In this document: piece by piece, positions 9,101-16,256 of the stretch | Numbering within the stretch: position 1 is the first letter of the stretch | How the letters are laid out: every line of letters starts with the position of its first letter | NCBI GenBank assembly: GCA_002423585.1 | Contig: DIWS01000013.1 | Span: 186,001 to 250,000, forward strand | DNA length: 64,000 nt | Direction: 5' to 3' | Source: Actinobacteria bacterium UBA6100 | GTDB taxonomy: Bacteria > Actinomycetota > Coriobacteriia > Anaerosomatales > Anaerosomataceae | The notes under the pieces: model-generated | Databases searched by the model: none | What the model was told of the DNA's origin: nothing | What the model saw: the letters and a program-made list of their open reading frames with translations, nothing else | Made by a program: the position numbers and the translations under genes

Positions 9101-10902
9101 ACCTCGGCGACGTCCGGGATGCTCCGCAGGTCAAGATCGTCATGCACGCTCAGACCGCCCGGCCACTCACCGCGGCGGGCATCGCGCTCCAGCGCACCTT
9201 CGGCGCCACCACGATCCTCGAGGTGCAGGACACCTCGGGGCAGTGGCGGACGGTGCCGACTACCGAGGCGACGCTTCCGAACGCGATGGAGTTCCCCCGC
9301 AGCTACGTGTTCGAGATCGGCCCGGCCATGCATGACACCACCGGGAAGGTCCGCTTCACGTTCCTGTTCAAGACGTACGTCGACATGATCGGTTTCGACA
9401 CCTCGGCAGACCTGCCGCTTGAGGTCACCGAGGTGCCGCTCGTGTCGGCGGAGCTCGGCTACCATGGCATCGATGGCCGCACCGGCACGGGCGAGGTCTA
9501 CGACTTCACGTACGGTGACCCCGTGACCGCGTTCCCGTTCCCGCCCGGCAACTTCACGAAGTATGGTGATGTCACGCCCCTGCTTGACGGCGTGGACGAC
9601 AAGTTCGTGATCTGGGGCCCGGGCGACGAACTCGCGTTGCGATTCGAACCGCTTGCGGAGCCGAGCGACGGCGTGATGCGCGATTACATCCTGTTCAGCG
9701 AGACTTACTACAAGTCGCAGAAGTCCGACACACCCTTCGTGGTCGAACCGCTGCCGTTCGCCGCGATGAGCAACTACCCTTACGGCGCCGATGAGAGCTA
9801 TCCCGAAGATGCCGAGCATCAGGCGTACCTGGCCGAGTGGAACACGCGGGTGGACGGCGCGGAGTCCATGGCGGTTACCGGTACAGAGACGGGGTGGCGG
9901 GCTCACCACTTCGCGACGCCACTGGCGGGTGAGGGGATGTTCTCGGTAGACACCGACTACGCCGCAGTGCGCGCGCTGGTGGGCACGACAGCGACGTGGG
10001 TCCAGCCGGCGGCGGGGTGGGCGAGTGCTTCTGCCGAAGCGAGCAAGCCCACGCCATTCTCGCCCGGCACGCCGGTGCCGGCAACGACCCTGGACGATGC
10101 TGACACCAACAACGGCGTCTACTGGCAGACCGATGCCGCCACCGTTGATGGCGAGTGGAACTGGCAACTCATGAGGTTCGATCTCGGGACCGATGCGCTG
10201 AGCACGCTAAAGGCAATCTCGGTCGTATGGGACGGTCATGGTGAGCCGACCGCCGGCTACCCGACCGCGGTGTTCCTGTGGAACCCCACCACGAACCAGT
10301 GGGTGGAACTCAACAGGTTCACCTCGGGCACAGACCGCACGGTGTCCGTTGAGCGGCGGGCGTTGGCGGATGGCTTCTGCCTCGCCTGTCACGATGGCAC
10401 GCCGCCGTCCGGTGTGGTGTATCCGTCGGGTCTGCGCAACGTAGGGGCGAGCTGGAGCGCGGGTGGCGCTGACTTCCACGGCGCGGGTTCGGGCACCGGG
10501 CTGGGCTCGGCGATCGCGTCACCCTACGTGCGCGGCCAATCGGCCATCAACTGCGGCGCCTGCCACGAGTCGCACGGCAACGCGAACGTGTACCACTTCC
10601 CGACGATCATCAATGGGGTTTCGGGGATCAGTGTGCCGGGTGTCACGGCCGCGAGTGCGGCGGTCGTCTGTGCGGCGTGCCACGTGACCGCCGGCGGGAC
10701 CACGTACTCCCTCGTAGATGAGTACCACAAGGGCTGCGTGCAGTGTCATCGGTCCGAGCATGGGCAGTGGAGCTTCGTGGGCACGGACTGCCTGTCATGC
10801 CACAAGCACGGTGGGACCTGGGACCACCAGTGCAACTACGGCACTAACTACGCGGACTGGGACTGCCACTGTGGCGTGCCGGGTCCGTACAAGACCTTCT
10901 AA
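3196..10902 (+). CDS. Giant secreted multihaem cytochrome with duplicated ~400-residue modules
   Basis: The 2568-residue protein starts with a signal peptide (hydrophobic residues ~12-32). Residues ~90-142 are a low-complexity Asp/Pro linker, followed by a fibronectin-III-like domain and a beta-rich domain (~235-365). I count 14 CXXCH motifs, from CYNCH at Cys402 to CLSCH at Cys2532, in three clusters (402-650, ~1487-1580, ~2395-2535). Two unusual spacings also occur, CX5CH near residue 380 and CX7CH near 1515. Between the clusters lie two copies of a ~400-residue module, each opening SCPF-F-WDG and ending near NYPYGADE-YP. Fibronectin-like segments sit near 840-910 and 1617-1709. No sortase motif or C-terminal anchor is visible. 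ATG 3196 is preceded by AGGAG. A cell-surface electron conduit is inferred. Confidence 0.85.
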   Translation: MSAHRGTNRKWARLGLVVAIVLLGTTAALGSSAPWRGSGSARGAGGAESRPDEGATAGHAGSTSERPAVAVLDPTPIDQADRGESGKKPSTVPSAKDKPKPPKGDESADPDDPPADPDEPPADPDDPPVYPDDPPVDPPVPDAPGAPTLVACTSGAMKDVITFDAGTGGPVSEFSLLRSVSVDGPYSVVATASADVRSFEFSVDTTGTTYYAVSAQGAGGESAPSGRADNGLVMMRENVPVEGRVLASSNGEVVLTLPPGAFDQPTDVAVCEISASPTGGLISLSGVYEITPSVSLAVPATLSVRYTLGVTHFQVQRTLLEAAEIMTYDEAADGWTAGATGVVADDTYLSGTLGHFSYWAGAAVEPHGTSETTYCSDGGICHDLTSYPGSSVRYDTRASQVCYNCHGNVVGGTAAGAEGPNVQQQFYQCEGQTRPSGSTVHPVATGDLYCTICHDPHADPAASPGLLRSLEPTTGRYVEGGLGSGPGDAFCWTCHGPIRNRRTDFLVPNYWANSGGDRKTGYVGTPHASIETDSDVTCTACHAEHGSDNAALVLSELETPDGTVPAGRTSDVCLACHVANATVYPGSGTAGAQKHVTVTTSTKALTRYPGSTAEGQGCTGCHEPHGKGSGSSYTWAAGRDLCLTCHDAGGLTYGTDYSYQGPSAFAASGHSGITGGLGYLSLSPASDGFAAWQSVTPPTPDAPGTPVGAAGISAIQSAEGELLTTDLQTTTGSSDYQMYRFKMAADKTDVATVTLTWKGYGEAAPGYPITVSAWNEDADGWDQIDSRVIGSPQQLVLNLTPGEHIDADGYVYVLAQARYVYDATIVSGPTISAPYSWNPSLQMVQWTTAGLASSLVDYGPTTAYGTTVGSADERVTNHVVWFTAPAGVTHARVRSATSFGESAESADTVVTYPNPTIVSTNPSGLVWYDVPVSTTLTWNAMAAPGGPFQYRVQVLRSGSQVLLTDWTTDLSYVYSTSTPGSYGWRVEARDATQFSYGWSGVAAFNVADGNYTGSCPFLFTWDGEKMAFEADLFTAARIGGRSATGFQQPNPNDAYVLANVPEAKDGSLEFSLVEERYEVDYLDSFALYAVDAPVGTTVYAQKAVAGTRAFPPLASAVHTVRELDAALSAVRTDTGADVSFQVSSDDGIYLALNEDREATFTYKTIELDLGPEAASAPQVKIVMDAVTEFPVTPTGIARRFTFGLPSKLEVQDPDGTWRVVPSSVGAVPVAPEFTRPYVFDLTDAIAGTTGRVRFTYLFRTLIDSIGVDMTADEPVTITPVELTGADLRYHGVDDELCTAGDAHFVYGHDLSDGSYFPGMYTRFGDVAELLTGRDDTFVIMGQGDEIALTFAVPDDPSAGAERSYVVSVLGYYKDLKTDVSHTVEPLPFAAMSNYPYGADERYPDDAGHPAYQALYNTRVDGISDAAVGTTSALGAMLEGATTALRDAVTFAAAGTSESDLVAHRSLNTDLVSLEVAVTSAGGAGGECGVCHAMHGSAEQGRPLTGGRIASDGRTCTANGSGGCHDSAANSSSGVDIRDQFTVSTDPLTHHDVMLTDQAKNGGRTACADCHNPHQNNGTDKISNPDDIAAPVGSSLGSAVAASGEVYLLAGAKHDGNAPVISNVVLNGAGVQYASPFVTWTTDEAATSYIDWGLTTDYGETPFGNSTLSLSHSVQMTGLVAGTTYHYRVRSTDALNNTAASGDFTYTPVAPPLTPAITDHTTFSGGGYGPIPITLTGGTVTAPDGHAVQYQFQISNLGAWTSGWLNAPSWDTAASGLTFYNGNYTVKIRARDAVDTQAVSAWSTDDAFNITLAAYPPSSCPFVFVWDGDSFSFEADISTTGKLAEKTSTGYSRPDPRDRYKLTTEPQVKDGALEIRLVEERLEIDYTDEIVLYAVDLPEGVDVYAEKGVRGAPGPVPPEGLHTVTDLRTPPTVRTDTGESVTDLVAEADGATLVLNEDREDFEYKTLEMDLGDVRDAPQVKIVMHAQTARPLTAAGIALQRTFGATTILEVQDTSGQWRTVPTTEATLPNAMEFPRSYVFEIGPAMHDTTGKVRFTFLFKTYVDMIGFDTSADLPLEVTEVPLVSAELGYHGIDGRTGTGEVYDFTYGDPVTAFPFPPGNFTKYGDVTPLLDGVDDKFVIWGPGDELALRFEPLAEPSDGVMRDYILFSETYYKSQKSDTPFVVEPLPFAAMSNYPYGADESYPEDAEHQAYLAEWNTRVDGAESMAVTGTETGWRAHHFATPLAGEGMFSVDTDYAAVRALVGTTATWVQPAAGWASASAEASKPTPFSPGTPVPATTLDDADTNNGVYWQTDAATVDGEWNWQLMRFDLGTDALSTLKAISVVWDGHGEPTAGYPTAVFLWNPTTNQWVELNRFTSGTDRTVSVERRALADGFCLACHDGTPPSGVVYPSGLRNVGASWSAGGADFHGAGSGTGLGSAIASPYVRGQSAINCGACHESHGNANVYHFPTIINGVSGISVPGVTAASAAVVCAACHVTAGGTTYSLVDEYHKGCVQCHRSEHGQWSFVGTDCLSCHKHGGTWDHQCNYGTNYADWDCHCGVPGPYKTF
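6238..7458 (+). repeat. First copy of the WDG/NYPYGADE module inside the giant cytochrome
   Basis: This stretch encodes residues ~1015-1421. It shares with the copy at 8650-9858 the landmarks SCPF-F-WDG, FEAD, LVEER-E-DY, LYAVD, LNEDRE, QVKIVM and PLPFAAMSNYPYGADE. The module holds no CXXCH, so it is a binding or structural domain rather than a haem domain. I do not recognise a named family. Confidence 0.75.
8650..9858 (+). repeat. Second copy of the WDG/NYPYGADE module
   Basis: This encodes residues ~1819-2221, paralogous along its whole length to the copy at 6238-7458. The two have diverged at the residue level but keep the same motif order and spacing, which indicates an internal duplication rather than a recombination artefact. 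A haem pair and a fibronectin-like domain lie between the copies. Confidence 0.75.
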
Positions 10903-10916
10903 GGCGAGATACTCCC

Positions 10917-10946
10917 GGGGACGGGTGCCTTTCGGCACTCGTCCCT
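10917..10946 (+). terminator. Intrinsic terminator after the giant cytochrome
   Basis: The stem is about 13 bp (10917-10929 with 10934-10946) with two G-U pairs and a TTTC loop. It starts 14 bases after the cytochrome stop and lies before lepA. The T-run is poor. Confidence 0.6.
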
Positions 10947-10964
10947 GCTATCCTTACCGTTCTG

Positions 10965-12767
10965 ATGACTGACCCCACACTCATACGGAACTTCTCGATC
11001 ATCGCGCACATCGACCACGGGAAATCGACCCTGGCCGATCGCGTGCTGCAGCTCACCCATACCGTTGCCGATCGCGACATGCAGGAGCAGATGCTCGACT
11101 CGATGGACATCGAGCGCGAGCGGGGCATCACCATCAAGGCACAGGCCGTGCGCGTGATGTATGACGCCGATGATGGAAAGACCTACCAGCTGAACCTCAT
11201 CGACACCCCCGGGCATGTGGACTTCACCTACGAGGTGTCACGGTCGCTCGCCGCGTGCGAGGGCGTCATCCTCGTGGTGGATGCGGCGCAGGGCGTCGAG
11301 GCGCAGACCGTCGCCAACGCGCAGATGGCGATGAACGCGCACCTTGAGATCATCCCGCTCATCAACAAGATCGACCTGCCGGCCGCCGATCCCGAGCGCG
11401 TGCGCCATGAGATCGAGGAAGGCCTTGCGATACCTGCCGATGAGGCGGTGCTTGCAAGCGGGAAGACCGGCGAGGGCGTGCGCGACGCGCTCGAAGCGGT
11501 CGTGCGCCTCGTGCCTCATCCGGTGGGCGACCCCGAAGCTCCGCTCAAGGCGCTCATCTTCGACTCGTACTTCGACGCCTACCGTGGCGTCGTGGCGCTC
11601 ATCCGCGTGATCGATGGAAGCGTGGGCAAGGGCGTCAAGGTCAAGATGATGGCTACCTCCACCATCACCGACGTGGAGGAGGTCGGCGTGCGCCGGCCCG
11701 CCAACATGCCGGTCGATGTGCTCGGTGTGGGCGAGGTGGGCTACCTGATCACCGGCCTCAAGGATCCGGCGCTGGTGAAGGTGGGCGACACCGTCACGCT
11801 CGCCAGGCACGGGGCCACCGAACAGCTGCCCGGCTACCGCGAGGCCAAGCCGATGGTGTTCACCGGCCTGTTCCCGATCGACGGTGACCAGTACCCCGAC
11901 CTGCGCGACGCGCTCGAGCGTCTGCAGCTGAACGACCCCGCACTGGTGTGGGATCCGGAGAGCAGCCACGCGCTCGGCTTCGGCTTCCGCGTCGGCTTCC
12001 TCGGCCTGCTGCACATGGAGGTCGTGAAGGAGCGCCTCGAGCGCGAGTTCGACCTCGACCTGCTCGCCACGGCGCCGAGTGTGGAGTACCACGCGTACCG
12101 CATGAAGGGCGACATGGTCGTGGTCCACTCGCCGCAGGACATGCCCGACCCGGGGCACCTCGACCGCGTGGAGGAGCCGTATCTCAAGGCCACGGTACTC
12201 GTGCCGCCCGACTACGTCGGCGCGGTGATGGAGCTCGCCGATCAGCGCCGCGGTACGTTCAAGGACATGCAGTACCTCTCGGCCACCACCGTCGAGCTGC
12301 ACTACGAGATGCCGCTGTCCGAGCTCATCATGGACTTCTTCGACCAGCTCAAGAGCCGCACCAAGGGCTATGCGAGCCTCGATTACGAGTACATCGGCTA
12401 CCGGACGAGCCAGTTGGTGAAGCTCGACATCCTGCTGGCGGGCAAGCCGGTGGACGCGCTGTCGTTCGTGGTGCACAAGGACAAGGCGTACGCGCGCGGC
12501 AAGGTGCTCACCGAGAAGCTGCGCGAGATCATCCCTCGGCAGATGTTTGAGGTGCCCATCCAGGCCGCGATCGGCGCGAAGATCATCAGCCGCGAGACGG
12601 TGCGCGCGATGCGCAAGGACGTCATCGCGAAGTGCTACGGCGGTGACATCTCCCGCAAGCGGAAGCTGCTTGAGAAGCAGAAGGCCGGTAAGAAGCGGAT
12701 GAAGTCGGTCGGCTCGGTGGACATACCGCAGGAGGCGTTCATGGCGATCCTCAAGGTGGATGAGTAG
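10965..12767 (+). CDS. lepA: Elongation factor 4 (LepA), ribosome back-translocase GTPase
   Basis: The 600-residue protein begins RNFSIIAHIDHGKSTLADR, with the P-loop of translational GTPases, and contains DTPGHVDF (G3) and NKIDLP (G4). It ends with the LepA-specific C-terminal domain (KCYGGDISRKRKLLEKQK). LepA acts on stalled or mis-translocated ribosomes and in 30S biogenesis. Length and motifs are standard. Its stop overlaps the hemW start by 8 bases, so the two are translationally coupled. Confidence 0.97.
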   Translation: MTDPTLIRNFSIIAHIDHGKSTLADRVLQLTHTVADRDMQEQMLDSMDIERERGITIKAQAVRVMYDADDGKTYQLNLIDTPGHVDFTYEVSRSLAACEGVILVVDAAQGVEAQTVANAQMAMNAHLEIIPLINKIDLPAADPERVRHEIEEGLAIPADEAVLASGKTGEGVRDALEAVVRLVPHPVGDPEAPLKALIFDSYFDAYRGVVALIRVIDGSVGKGVKVKMMATSTITDVEEVGVRRPANMPVDVLGVGEVGYLITGLKDPALVKVGDTVTLARHGATEQLPGYREAKPMVFTGLFPIDGDQYPDLRDALERLQLNDPALVWDPESSHALGFGFRVGFLGLLHMEVVKERLEREFDLDLLATAPSVEYHAYRMKGDMVVVHSPQDMPDPGHLDRVEEPYLKATVLVPPDYVGAVMELADQRRGTFKDMQYLSATTVELHYEMPLSELIMDFFDQLKSRTKGYASLDYEYIGYRTSQLVKLDILLAGKPVDALSFVVHKDKAYARGKVLTEKLREIIPRQMFEVPIQAAIGAKIISRETVRAMRKDVIAKCYGGDISRKRKLLEKQKAGKKRMKSVGSVDIPQEAFMAILKVDE

Positions 12768-14013
12768 CGTGGGTCAGGCGATCGGGGGGCAGGGTCCGAT
12801 CGGCGGCGCACCCGGCTTCACGGTGCCGTGGAACGAGCCGCCGCGCGTGCCCCTCCCGAAGCATCTCTACGTCCACGTGCCGTTGTGCCGCTCGAAGTGC
12901 TCGTACTGCGACTTCTTCTCGCGTGCGGATGACGGCGCCGTCTCGCACACCGAACTCGTCGAGGCGACGCTCGAGATGCTGCGCGGCTGGCTCGAGCCGA
13001 CGGTGAGGCGGGTGCCGCTCGAGACGCTCTACATCGGCGGCGGTACGCCCACCGTGCTCGGCGATGATCTCGTGACGCTCGTTCGCGAGCTGACGACCAT
13101 CATGCCGCTTGCCGAGGGCGCGGAGGTGACCGTCGAGGCCAACCCCGAGTCAGTCTCACCCGAGCTGCTGGCAAGCCTCGTCGCGGCGGGGGTCACGCGG
13201 TTGAGCATCGGCGTGCAGTCGCTCGACGATGAGACGCTCCGCCTTCTTGGCCGCTGCCACGACGCCGCGACCGCACTCGATGTGGTGCGAGCCGCGCTCG
13301 GCGCGGGGCTCGAGGTGGGCGCCGACCTCATCTGCGGCGTGCCCGGACTCTCGCACGACGACTGGCTCCGGACACTCGACGCGATCGTGGACGCCGGCGT
13401 GCAGCACGTGTCCGTCTACCCGCTTTCCATCGAAGCCGGCACACCTATGGCCGAGGCGATCGCCGAGGGGCGACTCGCTCCTCCCGATGAGGACGCCACC
13501 GTCGCTGCGATGGATGCCGCGGCCGAGGTGCTGACCGCGCGAGGGCTTGACCGCTACGAGGTGGCCAACTACGCGGTGCCCGGGCACGAGTCGCGTCACA
13601 ACACCGCGTACTGGACCGGCTGGCCGTACCTCGGCATCGGTGGGGGAGCGCACGGCATGCTGGACGGCGAACAGGCGCGTGCCCTGGGGCTGGTGCCGCC
13701 GGATGAGACCGGGATCGTCCGCGTGCGCTACGGCTACGCGGCCGACATGTTCCCCATGCGGCTGGAGAAGAGCCTGTCCGCGTTCGAGACGATGACCGCC
13801 CCCGAGGCCCTCCGCGAGGACGCCATGCTCGGCATGCGCATGACGCGGGGCGTCGCCGATGAACTGGCGGAGCTGGCGGGCGCGCGCGGTGCGATGGAGT
13901 CGCTCGTGGCGGACGGTCTTGTGGTGCACGAGGGCGGCAGGTGGCGCCCCACCGAGCGCGGCTGGCTCTTCGGGAACGAGATCTTCGCGCGCATCTGGGG
14001 AGCGGTGGAGTAG
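12760..14013 (+). CDS. hemW: Radical SAM HemW-like protein (coproporphyrinogen III oxidase family)
   Basis: The 417-residue protein has the radical SAM cluster motif CRSKCSYC (CX3CX2C) near residues 44-51, then YIGGGTPT and SIGVQSLDDETL, and a C-terminal HemW-like extension. HemW proteins bind haem and are thought to deliver it to respiratory enzymes; they are often mislabelled as HemN. HemW/HemN assignment rests on the CX3CX2C without an extra Cys and on the lepA-hemW-hrcA order typical of HemW. ATG 12760 lies inside the end of lepA. Confidence 0.88.
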   Translation: MSSVGQAIGGQGPIGGAPGFTVPWNEPPRVPLPKHLYVHVPLCRSKCSYCDFFSRADDGAVSHTELVEATLEMLRGWLEPTVRRVPLETLYIGGGTPTVLGDDLVTLVRELTTIMPLAEGAEVTVEANPESVSPELLASLVAAGVTRLSIGVQSLDDETLRLLGRCHDAATALDVVRAALGAGLEVGADLICGVPGLSHDDWLRTLDAIVDAGVQHVSVYPLSIEAGTPMAEAIAEGRLAPPDEDATVAAMDAAAEVLTARGLDRYEVANYAVPGHESRHNTAYWTGWPYLGIGGGAHGMLDGEQARALGLVPPDETGIVRVRYGYAADMFPMRLEKSLSAFETMTAPEALREDAMLGMRMTRGVADELAELAGARGAMESLVADGLVVHEGGRWRPTERGWLFGNEIFARIWGAVE

Positions 14014-14025
14014 CGGTCCTCTCGT

Positions 14026-14055
14026 TTGACCCTCGGGGCGCACCGGTTCTAGAAT
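14026..14055 (+). promoter_or_regulatory. Sigma-A promoter of hrcA-dnaJ
   Basis: TTGACC at 14026-14031 and TAGAAT at 14050-14055 are separated by 18 bases. The expected transcription start falls at the left arm of the CIRCE operator, so HrcA would block initiation. Confidence 0.75.
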
Positions 14056-14058
14056 CGT

Positions 14059-14085
14059 CTGGCACTCGGCAGGCGTGAGTGCCAG
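14059..14085 (+). promoter_or_regulatory. CIRCE operator (HrcA binding site)
   Basis: CTGGCACTC (14059-14067), nine spacer bases and GAGTGCCAG (14077-14085) form a perfect 9-bp inverted repeat. This fits the CIRCE consensus GCACTC-N9-GAGTGC. The right arm abuts the ribosome site AGGAGGT of hrcA, so binding could also affect the 5' end of the mRNA. It implies heat-shock autoregulation. Confidence 0.93.
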
Positions 14086-14095
14086 GAGGTCCGAC

Positions 14096-15118
14096 ATGCT
14101 CAACGAACGCCGCCGGACGGTGCTCTCCGCCCTGGTGGACGAATACATCGCAAGCGTGCAACCGGTGGGCTCGAAGGTTCTCGTCGAGCGCTACCACCTG
14201 GGCTGCAGTCCGGCCACCGTGCGCTCGGAGCTCGCGGCGCTCGAGGAGACCGGCCTCGTGTTCCAGCCGCACGTCTCGGCGGGACGTGTGCCCACCGACA
14301 GCGGCTACCGCGCGTATGTGGACGATGTGGTGGGCACCGGCGCGTCGCACCTGAGCACGGGCGAGGCCGAAGGTGTGCGCCGCTACTACGCCGAGGTCGA
14401 GCACGAGCTCTCCGATGTTCTGCGCGAGACGTCTGCGATGCTTTCGAAGCTGACGTCGTACGTGGCGGTGGTCGCCGCCCCCACGCTCCGGCGCGCGCGC
14501 ATCCGGCGGGTGACGCTCGTCCCGCTCGCGCTTCGCCGCGCGCTCGTGGTGGTGGTCACCGACTCGGGCCAGGTCGCCAACCGCCCGATCGAGTTCGAGC
14601 AAGACGTGTCCGCCTCGGTACTCGGAAGCGTGGAGGCGTACCTGTCGCGCACGCTCGACGGCGCTGTGGGTGGCGATGCCGAGTCGGTCCGCAACACGAT
14701 CGAGGGCGTGCCGGGTCACGAGGCGCATGTGGCGATACGCGCGCTGGATGTGGTGCTCGACTGCCTTGCCGAGGCGGACGATGACCGCGTGCTCACGGGC
14801 GGGGTCTCGGCGCTGCTCGCACACCCTGAGTTCAGCGACCCGGCCGCCGTCCGTCCTCTGGTGGGTCTCCTCGAGGACGGCTACTCTATGCTGTCGGTGC
14901 TCACCGACGTGATGCGCACCACGGGCGTGGCGGTCCGCATCGGGCACGAGAACCCGTCGGCGGCGCTCGAGCACGCCAGCTTCGTGTCGGCGCGCTACGG
15001 GGAGGGTGACTCGGGAGGCATCATCGGCGTGATCGGGCCCACGCGGATGGACTACCGCCGCGCCATGTCTGCTGTACGAACGGTCTCGGACGCGCTCACA
15101 AGCGCGCTCGAGAGCTGA
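14096..15118 (+). CDS. hrcA: Heat-inducible transcription repressor HrcA
   Basis: The protein (~340 residues) begins MLNERRRTVLSALVDEYIAS, the HrcA winged-helix N-terminus, with GCSPATVRSELAALEETG as recognition helix region and SAGRVPTDSGYR after it. The C-terminal GAF-like domain ends with IGVIGPTRMDYRRAMS. HrcA represses heat-shock genes by binding CIRCE and needs GroE for activity. ATG 14096 is preferred over GTG 14075 because AGGAGGT precedes it and the GTG lies within the operator. dnaJ follows after 17 bases. grpE and dnaK are not here. Confidence 0.96.
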   Translation: MLNERRRTVLSALVDEYIASVQPVGSKVLVERYHLGCSPATVRSELAALEETGLVFQPHVSAGRVPTDSGYRAYVDDVVGTGASHLSTGEAEGVRRYYAEVEHELSDVLRETSAMLSKLTSYVAVVAAPTLRRARIRRVTLVPLALRRALVVVVTDSGQVANRPIEFEQDVSASVLGSVEAYLSRTLDGAVGGDAESVRNTIEGVPGHEAHVAIRALDVVLDCLAEADDDRVLTGGVSALLAHPEFSDPAAVRPLVGLLEDGYSMLSVLTDVMRTTGVAVRIGHENPSAALEHASFVSARYGEGDSGGIIGVIGPTRMDYRRAMSAVRTVSDALTSALES

Positions 15119-15135
15119 GGAGGAAGGTCTTCCAG

Positions 15136-16254
15136 GTGAGTCCTGTCGACTACTACGAACTGCTCGGCGTGCCGAAAGAGGCGTCGCCCGATGAGATCAA
15201 GAAGGCGTTCCGCAGGAAGGCGCGCGAGACGCATCCCGACGTGAACGACGGCCAGCACGCCGAAGAGACGTTCAAGCAGATCAACGAGGCGTACGAGGTG
15301 CTCTCGGACCCCGAGAAGCGTGCGCGCTACGACCGGTTCGGCACGGCCGACCCGCGTCAGGCGGGCAACGGCTACGGTGGGGACTTCGGTGGGGACTTCT
15401 TCGACATGAACGACCTGTTCAGCGTCTTCTTCAGCGGCGGCGGCGCGCGCGGTGGCGGACGCATGGACCCCTCCGGGCGCGACCTGCGGGTGCAGGTCGC
15501 CGTCACGCTCGAGGATGCGGCGTCGGGTGCGGCCAAGGACGTGACCGTCACGCATCCCATGACGTGCGCCACGTGCTCCGGGAGCGGCGCGGCCGTGGGC
15601 GGGAGTGCGCAGACGTGTACGACGTGCTCCGGCACCGGCCAGAGGCGCACCCAGCGTCGGACGTTCCTCGGCGTGATGGAGACGCAGGCACCCTGCGACG
15701 CGTGCGGCGCATCCGGCGTGATCATCGACAAGCCGTGCCCCGCGTGTGGCGGTCAGGGGCGCGTGAACGGTACCGAGACGGTGCGCGTGCAGCTGCCGGT
15801 GGGCATCCCCGACGGCTACACGCTGCGCGTGCCCGGCAAGGGTGAGGCCGGCATGCGCGGGGCCACCTCGGGCGACCTGCTCGTGACCGTGCGGCTGCTG
15901 CCGCACGAGTTCCTGCACCGCGAAGGGAGCGACCTGCATGCGATGGCGGGTATCAACATCGCGCAGGCGGCCCTCGGCGGGGAGATCACCGTACGCGGCC
16001 TGTTCGACGACATCGTCGTGCCGTTCAGCTCGGGCGTCCACACGGGCGACACCGTGCGCGTTCGCGGTCAGGGCATGCCGAGGATGGACGGCGGCCACGG
16101 CGACTTCATCGTGCATCTCGACGTGCTCGCGCCCAAGAAGCTCTCCAAGCGGGAGAAGGAGCTGCTGCAGGAGCTTGGCGAGAGCTTCGGCACGGGGCGA
16201 AAAGGTGACGAGCGCACCCCGCTCGCCAAGCTGAAGGATTGGCTGGGCGCATAG
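15136..16254 (+). CDS. dnaJ: Molecular chaperone DnaJ
   Basis: This is a full-length type I DnaJ (372 residues). The J domain contains HPD (ETHPDVND) near residue 35, followed by a Gly/Phe-rich linker and four CXXCXGXG zinc motifs (CATCSGSG, CTTCSGTG, CDACGASG, CPACGGQG), then the substrate-binding beta domains. It delivers unfolded clients to DnaK and stimulates its ATPase. GTG 15136 follows a strong AGGAGG site. It is co-regulated with hrcA through CIRCE. Confidence 0.97.
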   Translation: MSPVDYYELLGVPKEASPDEIKKAFRRKARETHPDVNDGQHAEETFKQINEAYEVLSDPEKRARYDRFGTADPRQAGNGYGGDFGGDFFDMNDLFSVFFSGGGARGGGRMDPSGRDLRVQVAVTLEDAASGAAKDVTVTHPMTCATCSGSGAAVGGSAQTCTTCSGTGQRRTQRRTFLGVMETQAPCDACGASGVIIDKPCPACGGQGRVNGTETVRVQLPVGIPDGYTLRVPGKGEAGMRGATSGDLLVTVRLLPHEFLHREGSDLHAMAGINIAQAALGGEITVRGLFDDIVVPFSSGVHTGDTVRVRGQGMPRMDGGHGDFIVHLDVLAPKKLSKREKELLQELGESFGTGRKGDERTPLAKLKDWLGA

Positions 16255-16256
16255 CG

